DNA of 64,000 nt from assembly GCF_001310895.1 (NCBI RefSeq), contig NZ_BAZS01000004.1, positions 1-64,000 of the forward strand. Reading direction: 5' to 3'. Source of the DNA: Virgibacillus halodenitrificans JCM 12304. GTDB lineage: Bacteria; Bacillota; Bacilli; Bacillales; Amphibacillaceae. This document shows, in pieces, positions 1 to 8,263 of this stretch; position 1 is the stretch's first letter, and every line of letters begins with the position of its first letter. Made by a program: the position numbers and the translations under genes. The notes under the pieces are model-generated. The model was not told the origin of the DNA. It searched no databases and saw only the letters and a program-made list of their open reading frames with translations.

Positions 1-59
1 TCCAATCAATTCGTACACAGCATACTAAGTGAACGCAATTTTCCTTCGTAGATATAATA

Positions 60-300
60 GGAAATAGTAGCGAAGGGGAAATATGGAGACTCCTCGAAAA
101 TGAAAATACACATTTTCTTCGTGCGATGCCTTGCTGACGATGCTTTCCTTGTGCTGCGGGAAGAGAGGCCTAGATGTGACCCCGGAAAGCGGAATATTTC
201 CCCGTAGCGGTGATTTACGCTGCCTCTATATTCTAAGTTACGTCGCAGTATATCTCTTTTGCGAATTAATGAGTAACCCAAACATATATAGTAGAACATT
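60..300. repeat. Mosaic dispersed repeat, copy 1
   Basis: Non-coding stretch at the window start. Positions 189-235 match the reverse complement of 43655-43705 at roughly 45 of 49 bases, and 67-92 matches the reverse complement of the end of the same 43.8 kb block. Positions 91-150 share a module (cctcgaaaa, then cgtgcgatg, then gctttccttgt) with 6568-6630. The tail around 270-285 (gaattaatgagtaaccc) recurs at 27447. Short reading frames here are not conserved and are not called. Confidence 0.6.
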
Positions 301-305
301 AAAAA

Positions 306-333
306 AGCCATGCTCCTTAGAGAAGCATGGCTC
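306..333 (-). terminator. Intrinsic terminator of the DAACS symporter
   Basis: A near-perfect hairpin (gccatgct / agcatggc arms) lies just past the symporter stop codon. On the minus strand a T-run follows it. Confidence 0.8.
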
Positions 334-338
334 TTGAT

Positions 339-1574
339 TTATATTTTTGATTTACTCTTTTTACTTTCTATTCGCTTATCATGCTCTGAGATAATATAAG
401 CACAGGTTGCGTCCCCGGTTATATTCAAGGAAGTTCGCAGCATGTCCAATAATCGGTCAACACCAATAATTAGAGCAATACCTTCTACAGGAAGACCAAT
501 TTGCTTTAATACCATTGAAAGCATAATTAAACCCACCCCTGGTACACCAGCAGTTCCGATACTTGCTAGTGTTGCAGTTAGAATGATCATAAGAATATCA
601 TTGAAGCCCAAGGAAATGGCATATACTTGCGCAATAAACACCGTAGCAACTGCCTGCATAATTGCAGTGCCATCCATATTAATTGTCGCTCCAAGTGGCT
701 GAACAAAGCTACTAATGGACTTTTTTACACCAAGTCGTTCTTGGGCCATCTTCATGGATACAGGCAATGTAGCACTGGAACTCGACGTACTAAAGGCAAC
801 AGACATTGCCGGGAAAAATTCCTTATAAAACTTTAGTGGACTAGCCTTACCAATTCCCTTGATTGCCAGGCTGTATGTAACTGCACCGTGAATAATCAAG
901 GACAAAATTACTGCAACCATATACATAAACATGGAACCTAGTGCATCTAATCCTGCATCACCAATTGCTGATGCAATAAGCGCAAACGCACCATATGGAG
1001 CCGTTCTCATAATACCATTAACAAGGAAAATCAAAATATCATTTGCTTGCTCAAATAAACGATAAATGCCTGCCGTTTTTTCTCCCAGAACAGCAAGGGC
1101 AACCCCAATGAATATGGCAAATGCAATAATTTGCAGCATATCTCCAGATGTCATCGCTTCTAGTGGATTCGATGGAATAATATTAACCAAGGTCTCCATA
1201 ATTGGCGGCGGGGATTCTGCTGAATAATCCGCATTACTTGTGTCAAAAACACCTGCTTTTCCTGGTTCCAGCAAATAACCTACTCCTAAGCCAATACTTA
1301 AGGCGATAGCAGTGGTAACAAGGTAGAATACAATTGTTTGCATACCTATTCTTCCTAGCTTTGCAGGATCACCAAGCCCTGCAGTACCTAAAACAATAGA
1401 CACAAATACGATAGGTACAACAATCATCATGATGAGGTTTAAGAATATCTGGCCAACAGGCTCAAGTGCATATTTATTTACTCCGTGAAATAGATCTGGA
1501 GAAGAAAAGCTTAGACCGATCCCTACAATTACCCCTAAAGCGAGAGCAATTAGTATCTTTTTAGTTAGACTCAT
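339..1574 (-). CDS. Dicarboxylate/amino acid:cation symporter (DAACS, GltP/SLC1-like)
   Basis: Integral membrane secondary transporter of 411 residues, the usual family size, expected to import glutamate, aspartate or a dicarboxylate with Na+ or H+. Diagnostic motifs are the serine-rich re-entrant loop (SSSSATLP, about 264-271), NMDGTA (299-304) and the substrate-site helix GVDRLLDMLRTSLNITGD (371-388). D377, R380 and N384 sit where acidic-substrate transporters carry them, so an acidic substrate is more likely than a neutral amino acid (inference). A clear AAAGGA ribosome site precedes the ATG. It appears monocistronic, with its own terminator and a tRNA gene upstream on the same strand. The exact substrate cannot be read from sequence. 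Confidence 0.9.
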   Translation of the reverse strand: MSLTKKILIALALGVIVGIGLSFSSPDLFHGVNKYALEPVGQIFLNLIMMIVVPIVFVSIVLGTAGLGDPAKLGRIGMQTIVFYLVTTAIALSIGLGVGYLLEPGKAGVFDTSNADYSAESPPPIMETLVNIIPSNPLEAMTSGDMLQIIAFAIFIGVALAVLGEKTAGIYRLFEQANDILIFLVNGIMRTAPYGAFALIASAIGDAGLDALGSMFMYMVAVILSLIIHGAVTYSLAIKGIGKASPLKFYKEFFPAMSVAFSTSSSSATLPVSMKMAQERLGVKKSISSFVQPLGATINMDGTAIMQAVATVFIAQVYAISLGFNDILMIILTATLASIGTAGVPGVGLIMLSMVLKQIGLPVEGIALIIGVDRLLDMLRTSLNITGDATCAYIISEHDKRIESKKSKSKI

Positions 1575-1681
1575 AGCTGCAATCCTTTCTATTTGTAGAT
1601 TAGTAGATTAAAAAAACGAAAGGTAAATCTTTTGTATTGGGTAGGATGGTTGGGTAACTGGTTGGAAGTACGTATTGGAAT

Positions 1682-1757
1682 TGGCGCCCCCGGCAGGATT
1701 CGAACCTGCGACACACGGTTTAGGAAACCGATGCTCTATCCCCTGAGCTACGGGGGC
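1682..1757 (-). tRNA. tRNA-Arg (anticodon CCT)
   Basis: A full cloverleaf can be folded on the minus strand: 7-bp acceptor stem (GCCCCCG/CGGGGGC), T-loop GTTCGAATC, and anticodon loop TTCCTAA giving CCT. The 3' CCA is encoded. The outermost anticodon-stem pair is a T-T mismatch. It reads AGG arginine codons. Confidence 0.93.
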
Positions 1758-1935
1758 TTATATTAGATGGTCCATTAAATCAGAGAAGGATGCTGCAATT
1801 TTATCAGCACTATTCATTATACAAAAAGGTGACATAAAAGAAAAGAGTAATCTTTACCAAATGGTATCTAGGACTTTTATATGTTAAAATAATTTACATC
1901 TGTTTTTAATTTTGGATTGGATTGGAGGAGTCTGT

Positions 1936-2583
1936 ATGACAGGAGTTCCCTTTATGGCAATCGAAGGGCCGATAGGTATTGGGAAAACCTCCCTTGCAAA
2001 AAAACTTTCTGTTCATTATGATGTCCATTTATTAAGAGAAATTGTCGAGGAAAACCCATTTCTCGGTAAATTCTATGAAGATATAGATGAGTGGAGCTTT
2101 CAAACGGAAATGTTCTTTTTATGCAATAGATTTAAACAATTGGAAGATATAGAGAAAAAGTATCTCAAAGAGAATAAGGCAGTTATTGCTGACTACCATA
2201 TATCAAAAAATATGATATTTGCAAAACGAACGCTTCAAGCTGATAAAATTGATAAATACGAACAAATTTATCATATTCTTACGGATGATATGCCTGTTCC
2301 AAATATGATGATTTATTTACATGCAAGTCTTGATACCATTTTGGACCGTATTCATAAGCGTGGTAGGGATATTGAACAAAATATTAAGCCTTCCTATTTA
2401 GCACAGCTGGCACAGGATTATGAGGATTATATGAATGAATTTGAAATTCTCCACCCCGACATTCCAGTTATTCGTATTAATGGAGATGAAATAGATTTTG
2501 TCCAAAATCAGAATGACCTCGAGGCAATCATCTCACTTGTTGATAAAAATATGAACAAAATGAATACCCAAAAAATGAAATAG
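1936..2583 (+). CDS. dgk: Deoxyguanosine kinase (deoxynucleoside kinase family)
   Basis: Cytosolic salvage enzyme that phosphorylates purine deoxynucleosides, 215 residues. The P-loop GPIGIGKT is at residues 11-18. The DYH triplet (about 86-88) stands where the dck-type paralogue has DRS, as in B. subtilis Dgk (YaaG). The conserved stretches EWSFQTEMFFLC and KRGRDIE are present. The ATG at 1936 is chosen because TTGGAGGAG lies 5-10 bases upstream; an upstream ATG at 1912 lacks such a site. It pairs with the dck gene 56 bases downstream, the same tandem arrangement as in B. subtilis but here several genes away from serS. Confidence 0.92.
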   Translation: MTGVPFMAIEGPIGIGKTSLAKKLSVHYDVHLLREIVEENPFLGKFYEDIDEWSFQTEMFFLCNRFKQLEDIEKKYLKENKAVIADYHISKNMIFAKRTLQADKIDKYEQIYHILTDDMPVPNMMIYLHASLDTILDRIHKRGRDIEQNIKPSYLAQLAQDYEDYMNEFEILHPDIPVIRINGDEIDFVQNQNDLEAIISLVDKNMNKMNTQKMK

Positions 2584-2639
2584 TAATAGACCGTCCTAAT
2601 TTTAATTAATCCTATTTTTTAGTAAAAGGAGAACAAAAA

Positions 2640-3323
2640 ATGAATTTGAGAGATAAATACCTCATTCCAAATGACAGCATTATCACCATTGCTGGAACAG
2701 TAGGTGTAGGTAAATCAACGATGACTAATGCCTTAGCTGATGCATTGCAATTTAAAACTTCCTTTGAAAAGGTTGAAACTAATCCATATTTGGAGAAGTT
2801 TTATGCTGACTTTGAACGTTGGAGTTTTCATCTGCAAATCTATTTCCTTGCAGAACGTTTTAAAGAACAAAAGAAGATATTTGAGTATGGGGGCGGCTTT
2901 ATCCAGGATCGTTCCATTTATGAGGACACGGGAATCTTTGCTAAGATGCATTATGATAATGGGACAATGTCACAGACAGATTATGAGACCTATACAAATT
3001 TATTTGACGCGATGGTTATGACACCCTACTTCCCGCATCCAGACCTGCTTATTTATTTAGAGGGTTCATTTGATGAAGTGATGCAACGCATTCAACTGCG
3101 CGGAAGGGAAATGGAAAAGAATACACCTATAGCGTATTGGGAAGAAATGTATACCCGCTACCAAAATTGGATTGACAATTTTAATGCCTGTCCTATTCTT
3201 AGAATAAATATATCTGATTATGATTTAATGAAAGAGAAAAATTCCGTAGAACCAATTCTCGAGAAGATTGGCCATTTTATTCAACAATCCAGACGCTGGA
3301 AAACACGGGAAAGCATACGATAA
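2640..3323 (+). CDS. dck: Deoxyadenosine/deoxycytidine kinase
   Basis: Salvage kinase for deoxyadenosine and deoxycytidine, 227 residues, cytosolic. The P-loop GTVGVGKST is at 19-27, the DRS catalytic triplet at 90-92, and a lid-type motif LRGREME follows. Long stretches (RWSFHLQIYFLAERFKEQK, PYFPHPD) are nearly identical to B. subtilis Dck (YaaF). A strong site (aaaggagaaca) precedes the ATG. It is likely cotranscribed with dgk. Both are transcribed towards oriC, head-on to replication on this arm. The 3' side runs straight into a 40-bp tandem-repeat array. Confidence 0.93.
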   Translation: MNLRDKYLIPNDSIITIAGTVGVGKSTMTNALADALQFKTSFEKVETNPYLEKFYADFERWSFHLQIYFLAERFKEQKKIFEYGGGFIQDRSIYEDTGIFAKMHYDNGTMSQTDYETYTNLFDAMVMTPYFPHPDLLIYLEGSFDEVMQRIQLRGREMEKNTPIAYWEEMYTRYQNWIDNFNACPILRINISDYDLMKEKNSVEPILEKIGHFIQQSRRWKTRESIR

Positions 3324-3380
3324 AAAATGGGGCATTGGCATGTAGATTTTTAGTAGTTGGAGGAAACTGCAAACTAGTGT

Positions 3381-3740
3381 GGGGAAAATCTGCCGGAGAA
3401 TAGATTAATCGGCAATAGAGCTGGAATATCCGCTGGAGGATAGATTAATCAGCAGCAGAGCTGGAATATCCGCCGGAGAACAAATTAATCAGCAGCAGAG
3501 CTGGAATATCCGCCGGAGAATAGATTAATCAGCAGTAGAGCTGGAATATCCGCCGAAGAATAGATTAATCGGCAGCAGAGCTAGAATATCCGCCGGAGAA
3601 TAGATTAATCGGCAGCAGAGCTGGAATATCCGCTGGAGGATAGATTAATCAGCAACAGAGCTGGAATATCCGCCGAAGAATAGATTAATCAGCAATAGAG
3701 CTGGAATATCCGCCGAAGAACAAGATAATCGGTAGGAGAC
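3381..3740. repeat. Nine tandem copies of a 40-bp repeat
   Basis: Nine contiguous units in exact 40-bp register. The unit reads ctggaatatccgccggagaa followed by tagattaatcggcagcagag. The central units differ from each other at only a few positions; the first and last are most worn. There are no unique spacers, so it is not a CRISPR array. Each unit holds a short inverted repeat (gccg, 14 bases, cggc). A single unit recurs near 32972-32998 and a degraded inverted copy near 50180-50270. The 5' flank (gaggaaactgcaaactagtg) recurs inverted near 44175. Confidence 0.95.
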
Positions 3741-3847
3741 ATTCGCAAACTAGCTACCATACGTTTTTTCCCGAATTACTAAATCACTGAGCAACTCCAA
3801 TATATATATTAGAACCACTAAGTAAAACTAAAAATCTCTTATAAAAA

Positions 3848-3890
3848 AGCTGTTTGATGCACAGGGAAAATCCAGTTACATCAAACAGCT
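3848..3890 (-). terminator. Intrinsic terminator of tatA
   Basis: Twelve-base perfect arms (agctgtttgatg / catcaaacagct), followed on the minus strand by a T-rich run. It lies 4 bases past the tatA stop. Confidence 0.8.
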
Positions 3891-3894
3891 ATTA

Positions 3895-4116
3895 TTATTT
3901 ATCATCTTTTGAATTTGAAGTATCGTCTTTAACATCCTTCTTTTCCTTGCTATTCGTCTCGTCATCGCTCATTAAGTCATTGGCTGAATTTTTAAACTCA
4001 CGCAATGTCTGACCTGCTGCTTTTCCGATCTCTGGTAACTTTTTTGGACCAAAGATGATGAGAGCCAAAACAATAATAAGAATCAAGCCAGGAACACCTA
4101 TACTGCCTATTCCCAT
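3895..4116 (-). CDS. tatA: Twin-arginine translocase subunit TatA/TatE-type
   Basis: Small pore-forming subunit of the Sec-independent Tat export system, 73 residues. One N-terminal membrane helix (about 6-20) is followed by the hinge [12 protein letters not shown] (22-33), an amphipathic helix and a highly charged K/D/S tail. This is the standard TatA plan. The start is set by GGAGGTGAAAGC directly before the ATG. No tatC lies next to it, so the partner is elsewhere. TatA and TatB-like proteins are hard to tell apart; Bacillaceae usually have only TatA. Confidence 0.9.
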   Translation of the reverse strand: MGIGSIGVPGLILIIVLALIIFGPKKLPEIGKAAGQTLREFKNSANDLMSDDETNSKEKKDVKDDTSNSKDDK

Positions 4117-4388
4117 TGCTTTCACCTCCATTAGTAGACCAGTCTTATTAAAACGTATCATTACAAGACCAAAAATTATTAACTAATAAGCATAGTCTAT
4201 ATTTGTATTGTATCATGGTTTAATAGGACTAGCATACCCCAAATAAAGAAAATAAAAGCACTTATTATTCCGTATAACTTACGAATGAGAATACAAATAA
4301 TTTAATGAAAAACATTTTTATACTGAGATGATTATTTTTTTAGAAGCATATTACCTTTGCACCTTCAGCATCTTATTTTTCTCTAACG

Positions 4389-5201
4389 TTATTTACTTTT
4401 CCCCAGCTCAATGGATCGATCATGTGCGCTTTTCACACATTCCATTACAGCGCGTTGAAAGTCATTCCGTTGTAATGCTTCAATCCCCGCTTGAGTCGTT
4501 CCTGCTGGACTCGTAATTTTCTTTCTCAATACTTCCGCTGATTCCCCAGAAGACTTTAACATTTCTCCTGCTCCTAAAACAGTTTGGGTAATTAACGCTT
4601 TAGCAGTGGAAGGATCTAATCCCGACTCTACTGCAGCTTTTTCCATTGCTTCAACAAGAAAATAAATATATGCAGGCCCACTTCCTGAAATACCTGTCAC
4701 AATGTGCATTTCATCCTCTTTTACAATTGCTGTCGTGCCTATCGTTGCAAAGAGAGCCTCTGCTTCTTTGACATGACTTTCTGTAGCATGGTTACCCGCA
4801 GCAATTGCAGTTGCTGAAAATCCGATAGATGCAGATGTATTCGGCATTGCACGAATTACCGGTGCGTTTTTACCGACCAATTTACTAATATAGTCCGTAG
4901 ATATGCCGGCAATGACAGAAATAATGACTTGCTCTGGTTGAATATAAGGTCTGATCGACTCTACCGCCGCTTCCAAGTCATATGGTTTGGTTGCCAGAAT
5001 AATGATATCTGTCCCCTCAATTACCCTTTCTTTATCTGCAATACTTTGGATTTGATATTTTTTTTCTAATCGTTCCATGCGTTCTTTATTATTTTTGTTT
5101 GTCACGATTACATTCTCTTTATTAAATATATTTGCTTTAACAATACCAGATATAATAGCTTCTGCCATAGACCCGGCTCCGATAAATGCTATTTTTTTCA
5201 T
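4389..5201 (-). CDS. proC: Pyrroline-5-carboxylate reductase
   Basis: Last step of proline synthesis: NAD(P)H-dependent reduction of pyrroline-5-carboxylate. It has 270 residues, normal for the family. The N-terminal Rossmann motif IGAGSMAEAI and the C-terminal family signature around SPAGTTQAGIEAL are present. The ATG at 5201 follows AGGAGGGCAAATT; the longer frame upstream runs through the T-box leader and is not coding. It is controlled by a proline T-box (5231-5455), so synthesis should rise when tRNA-Pro is uncharged. In salt-tolerant Bacillaceae proline also serves as an osmolyte, but nothing in this sequence shows osmotic control. Confidence 0.95.
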   Translation of the reverse strand: MKKIAFIGAGSMAEAIISGIVKANIFNKENVIVTNKNNKERMERLEKKYQIQSIADKERVIEGTDIIILATKPYDLEAAVESIRPYIQPEQVIISVIAGISTDYISKLVGKNAPVIRAMPNTSASIGFSATAIAAGNHATESHVKEAEALFATIGTTAIVKEDEMHIVTGISGSGPAYIYFLVEAMEKAAVESGLDPSTAKALITQTVLGAGEMLKSSGESAEVLRKKITSPAGTTQAGIEALQRNDFQRAVMECVKSAHDRSIELGKSK

Positions 5202-5230
5202 AATTTGCCCTCCTGATTTTAAAATAAAAA

Positions 5231-5455
5231 AAATCCCTTCATCCCTCAATATAAGGACGAAAAGATTTCCGCGGTACCACCTATTTTGGCATGCGTAAAC
5301 ATGCCCGACTTTTATTGATAACACAGCTTACTGTGGTTAGGTTTAATCTAACAACTCCCAGGTAGGTTCATACATGTCTATATCGATGGAATCTTTCAGC
5401 CGATGAATTCCAATCTCTTTCGATCGAACAATGTATTACTGGTCTGATCATCGTT
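5231..5455 (-). promoter_or_regulatory. T-box leader (proline, specifier CCU) of proC
   Basis: On the minus strand the T-box core AATAGGTGGTACCGCGG (5269-5285) is followed by a terminator hairpin (5231-5268) with a long T-run. Upstream, the specifier region reads GAACCTACC, which puts a proline CCU codon in the expected context. Uncharged tRNA-Pro should stabilise the antiterminator and turn on proC. The 5' boundary is approximate. Confidence 0.9.
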
Positions 5456-5560
5456 TGTTTATTTACTTGTATAAGTATGTAATATAAGCGTTGTAATTAA
5501 AAATGTCAAGCATGCATGCAAATTTAGATGAAATAAGCTACTATAGAGGAGAAAAGTAAC

Positions 5561-6319
5561 ATGGAATGGAAGAGGCGAATACGAATGAGTGATCAAAACC
5601 TCCAGCAACTAATAAACGTCAAAAATGAAATGACTCGTTTTATGATGACATATAAGTTTGGCATGGATGAGATGAATACGAAGCTGAATATATTGAAGGA
5701 AGAATTTCAGCACTTTCATGAATACAATCCTATTGAACATATAAAAACAAGGCTTAAATCTCCTGAAAGTATTTTTAAAAAAATGTACCGAAAAAACTTA
5801 GAGATTACCCTGCTATCTATTAAAGAGAATATCCAAGATATTGTTGGCATACGAATCGTATGTTCATTTATTTCTGATATATATAGAATCAGTGAAATGT
5901 TAAAGCAACAAAAAGATATTACGTTTATCAAATTTAAAGATTACATAAAGCATCCGAAGTCAACTGGCTATCAAAGCTTGCATATCATTGTTTCTATTCC
6001 TGTCTATATGTCTGATCGAAAAGAAGAAGTTTTTGTAGAGATTCAAATTCGGACAGTGGCCATGGACTTTTGGGCAAGCTTAGAGCATAAAATTTATTAT
6101 AAATATAATAAGGAAATACCAGAAAGATTAACAAAGGAGCTTGTTGATGCAGCAAGGGTGGCTTCAGAGCTTGATCACAGAATGGAACAGTTGCATAAAG
6201 AAGTAAATCATATTAAAGAAGCAGAACAAGAACGTGAGCTGCAAGTACTTCAAGTGAACAACGAAAATTTCCACCTTCCCATGGGATTATTAACATCTTT
6301 TATAAAGGAAGAGGAATAG
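5561..6319 (+). CDS. Small alarmone synthetase, SasA/RelP (YwaC) type GTP pyrophosphokinase
   Basis: Stand-alone (p)ppGpp synthetase of 252 residues with no hydrolase domain. The RelA/SpoT synthetase core covers about 60-200, with the conserved sequences DIVGIRIVCSFISDIY, KHPKSTGYQSLH and EIQIRTVAMDFWASLEHKIYYK. It is closest by eye to B. subtilis YwaC (SasA) rather than YjbM. The upstream ATG at 5561 is kept because AGAGGAG lies well placed before it; an internal ATG at residue 9 is possible. B. subtilis ywaC is induced by cell-wall stress, but control here is unknown. It is monocistronic, divergent from proC and its T-box. Confidence 0.9.
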   Translation: MEWKRRIRMSDQNLQQLINVKNEMTRFMMTYKFGMDEMNTKLNILKEEFQHFHEYNPIEHIKTRLKSPESIFKKMYRKNLEITLLSIKENIQDIVGIRIVCSFISDIYRISEMLKQQKDITFIKFKDYIKHPKSTGYQSLHIIVSIPVYMSDRKEEVFVEIQIRTVAMDFWASLEHKIYYKYNKEIPERLTKELVDAARVASELDHRMEQLHKEVNHIKEAEQERELQVLQVNNENFHLPMGLLTSFIKEEE

Positions 6320-6434
6320 AAGATTGCTATCCTTTTTCTTATTTGGCTAAAAAGGATCTATGGCAAATGTTGAGGTAAAACGTATTTTGTTCTTTCATAG
6401 TTGAAGGTAGAAGATACTTCTCCAATTATTAAAT

Positions 6435-6715
6435 ACCTTTAATCAATTAATACCATATACCAATTGATGGGGATGGAAGATGGCAATTTAAGAACGCAAC
6501 GTCCTGGGGCTGGGGCTGCGCTTACTCGCCCCACCAACCCCCTCTGTGGAACGATTGCATGACCAACGTCCTCGAAAAAGAAAACCACTTTTTCATCGTG
6601 CGATGTTTCTCTTAGAAGCTTTCCTTGTCCTGTTAGCCCACGAAATAGCATGAGCTGAAGACACTAAACGGAGCGAAGTGTATTTCCCGAATCACTGAAT
6701 AACCACAATATATAT
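6435..6715. repeat. Mosaic dispersed repeat, copy 2
   Basis: Gene-free stretch. Positions 6468-6530 (ggaagatggcaat, then acgtcctggg, then ctcgccccacc) match 43980-44048. Positions 6565-6600 match 44125-44140 and share the cgtgcgatg module with 110-127. The tail (gaagtgtatttcccgaatcactgaataacc) resembles 3768-3795 and 27380-27400. Reading frames inside are low-complexity and not conserved. Confidence 0.6.
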
Positions 6716-6727
6716 TTAAACACTAAA

Positions 6728-6755
6728 AAAACCGTTACAAATGTAACGGTTTTTC
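6728..6755 (-). terminator. Terminator after tRNA-Ser
   Basis: Perfect inverted repeat aaaaccgttac / gtaacggtttt with T-runs on both sides. It lies just downstream of tRNA-Ser on the minus strand. Confidence 0.8.
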
Positions 6756-6786
6756 ATATCTCCAAAATTTATGCGCTTAGTTAAAA

Positions 6787-6879
6787 TGGAGGAGGTAGAG
6801 GGATTCGAACCCCCGCGCGGTTTGACCCGCCTGTCGGTTTTCAAGACCGATCCCTTCAGCCAGACTTGGGTATACCTCC
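6787..6879 (-). tRNA. tRNA-Ser (anticodon TGA)
   Basis: Class II tRNA of 93 nt with a long variable arm. The acceptor stem is GGAGGTA/TACCTCC, the anticodon stem TCGGT/ACCGA with loop CTTGAAA gives TGA, the T-loop is TTCGAAT, and CCA is encoded. The discriminator base reads T, where the B. subtilis homologue has G. The B. subtilis counterpart (trnSL-Ser1) also lies in the serS-dck interval. Confidence 0.95.
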
Positions 6880-6978
6880 GTGACGACAAGATATAATATA
6901 TCATGCATCATTTTTACTGTCAATTATTTTTGTAGATTTTTTTATTCATAAGTGAAAGTCTTAATTTTCTTTATAGTT

Positions 6979-7011
6979 AAAGAGATGGAATATGAATACT
7001 TCCATCCCTTT
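6979..7011 (-). terminator. Terminator of the metNPQ-amidohydrolase operon
   Basis: Inverted repeat (gatggaa / ttccatc) with A/T tracts just past the amidohydrolase stop. Confidence 0.6.
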
Positions 7012-7032
7012 ATTTGTAAACTAATGCCTAAT

Positions 7033-8235
7033 TTACTTCGTGCGTTTATCAAATTCTTCTTTAATTTTAGGGTAGATTTCCTTATTCGTAAGTAGCTCAA
7101 GAATTGTCAGCGCAATTGCTTTTGCACCAGTAATTAAAGCTTGATCACCCTTTTCTGATCGTGCAGCTTCCCTAAATTCCACTGTATGTCCAATTAAGTC
7201 ACTAGAACCAATTTTAATGTGAGGATGAATTGTCGGAACAACTTGACTTATATTACCTGCATCTGTGGAACCGAGGGCTGTTTTTTTCTCTAATTTAACC
7301 TTTTCCCCTAATCCTTCAACCACTTCTTTGAATACCTGATCGAAAGAATCGTTAAGAATAAAGTTGTCTACCTCGTTTTGAAAGGCCGTAACTTTTACAG
7401 TCGCACCAGTAGTCAAAGCAGCTCCTTCGGCAATTGCCTTTACCTTTTTAGTTACTTCATCTAATACTGGTCTGGAGGCTGCCCGCAAATAAAATTTTGC
7501 TTTCGCATATGCTGGTACAATATTAGGAGCATCCCCTCCATGTGTGATAATGCCATGGATGCGTACATCTGATGGTAAATGCTGGCGCAGTGCATTAATA
7601 CCGTTAAACAACTGTAATACACCATCTAATGCATTAATCCCTTTTTCCGGGTGGGCAGAAGCATGAGCAGGTTTCCCAAAGAATTCAAAGTCCAATGGAT
7701 CAACAGCCAGGGTAGGGCCAGTCAGACTTGTATCAGCCCCTGGATGGAGCATAATAGCTGCATCCAGGTCTTTGACTAAACCAGCTTTAACAAAGCTTCC
7801 TTTTGCACTTCCATTAGGACCTCCTTCTTCTGCGGGTGTACCAAGTACGACAAGCTCTCCTCCTATTTCATCAATAACCTTACTTAAAGCAACAGCGGCT
7901 GCCACACTCGTTGTACCAATAATATTATGGCCGCAAGCATGCCCTATTTCCGGTAAGGCATCATATTCAGCTAGGAAACCAATTGTCAGACCATCGAGTA
8001 TTCCTTTTTTTCTTGCCAGAAAAGCAGTTTCATGACCAGCTACACCTTTTTCAACCAGAAATCCTTCTTCAACAAGAATGTTAACTAATTGTTCTGAAGC
8101 AAAATATTCTTCATTACCTATTTCAGGCCGATCATGAATGGCATGACTTGTTTGAATATAGCGCTCTTTATTTTCCTCAATATTTTCAGAAATACGTTTT
8201 TTGATTTCTTCTAAACTCTTAGCTATTACTGTCAT
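7033..8235 (-). CDS. M20 family (M20D) metallo-amidohydrolase
   Basis: Cytosolic zinc amidohydrolase or peptidase of 400 residues, of the kind that deacylates N-acyl amino acids or hydrolyses hippurate-like substrates. Metal-site motifs include the HDRPEIGNEE region, EYDALPEIGHACGHN and the EEGG motif in GTPAEEGGPNG. A dimerisation-type domain lies in the middle third. The ATG at 8235 follows AGAGGTGAAAAAA; a longer in-frame start at 8280 would overlap metQ. It lies 28 bases after metQ in the same direction, so it is probably read with the methionine transporter under SAM-riboswitch control. That suggests a role with N-acylated methionine or another sulphur amino acid derivative (inference). 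Confidence 0.85.
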   Translation of the reverse strand: MTVIAKSLEEIKKRISENIEENKERYIQTSHAIHDRPEIGNEEYFASEQLVNILVEEGFLVEKGVAGHETAFLARKKGILDGLTIGFLAEYDALPEIGHACGHNIIGTTSVAAAVALSKVIDEIGGELVVLGTPAEEGGPNGSAKGSFVKAGLVKDLDAAIMLHPGADTSLTGPTLAVDPLDFEFFGKPAHASAHPEKGINALDGVLQLFNGINALRQHLPSDVRIHGIITHGGDAPNIVPAYAKAKFYLRAASRPVLDEVTKKVKAIAEGAALTTGATVKVTAFQNEVDNFILNDSFDQVFKEVVEGLGEKVKLEKKTALGSTDAGNISQVVPTIHPHIKIGSSDLIGHTVEFREAARSEKGDQALITGAKAIALTILELLTNKEIYPKIKEEFDKRTK

Positions 8236-8263
8236 TTTTTTCACCTCTACCTTTTCTTTTAAA

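Noticed and set aside
6-311. Short protein-coding frames on both strands at the window start
   Set aside because: They lie in a dispersed repeat also found elsewhere in other frames, with low-complexity products and no ribosome site.
3381-3740. CRISPR array
   Set aside because: Units are contiguous with no unique spacers between them, and no cas genes are present.
5202-5324. N-terminal extension of ProC
   Set aside because: It translates the T-box leader.
6329-6357. Terminator after the alarmone synthetase gene
   Set aside because: The inverted repeat is AT-rich and lacks a following T-run.
6439-6904. Small minus-strand coding frames
   Set aside because: They cover a repeat and the tRNA-Ser gene.
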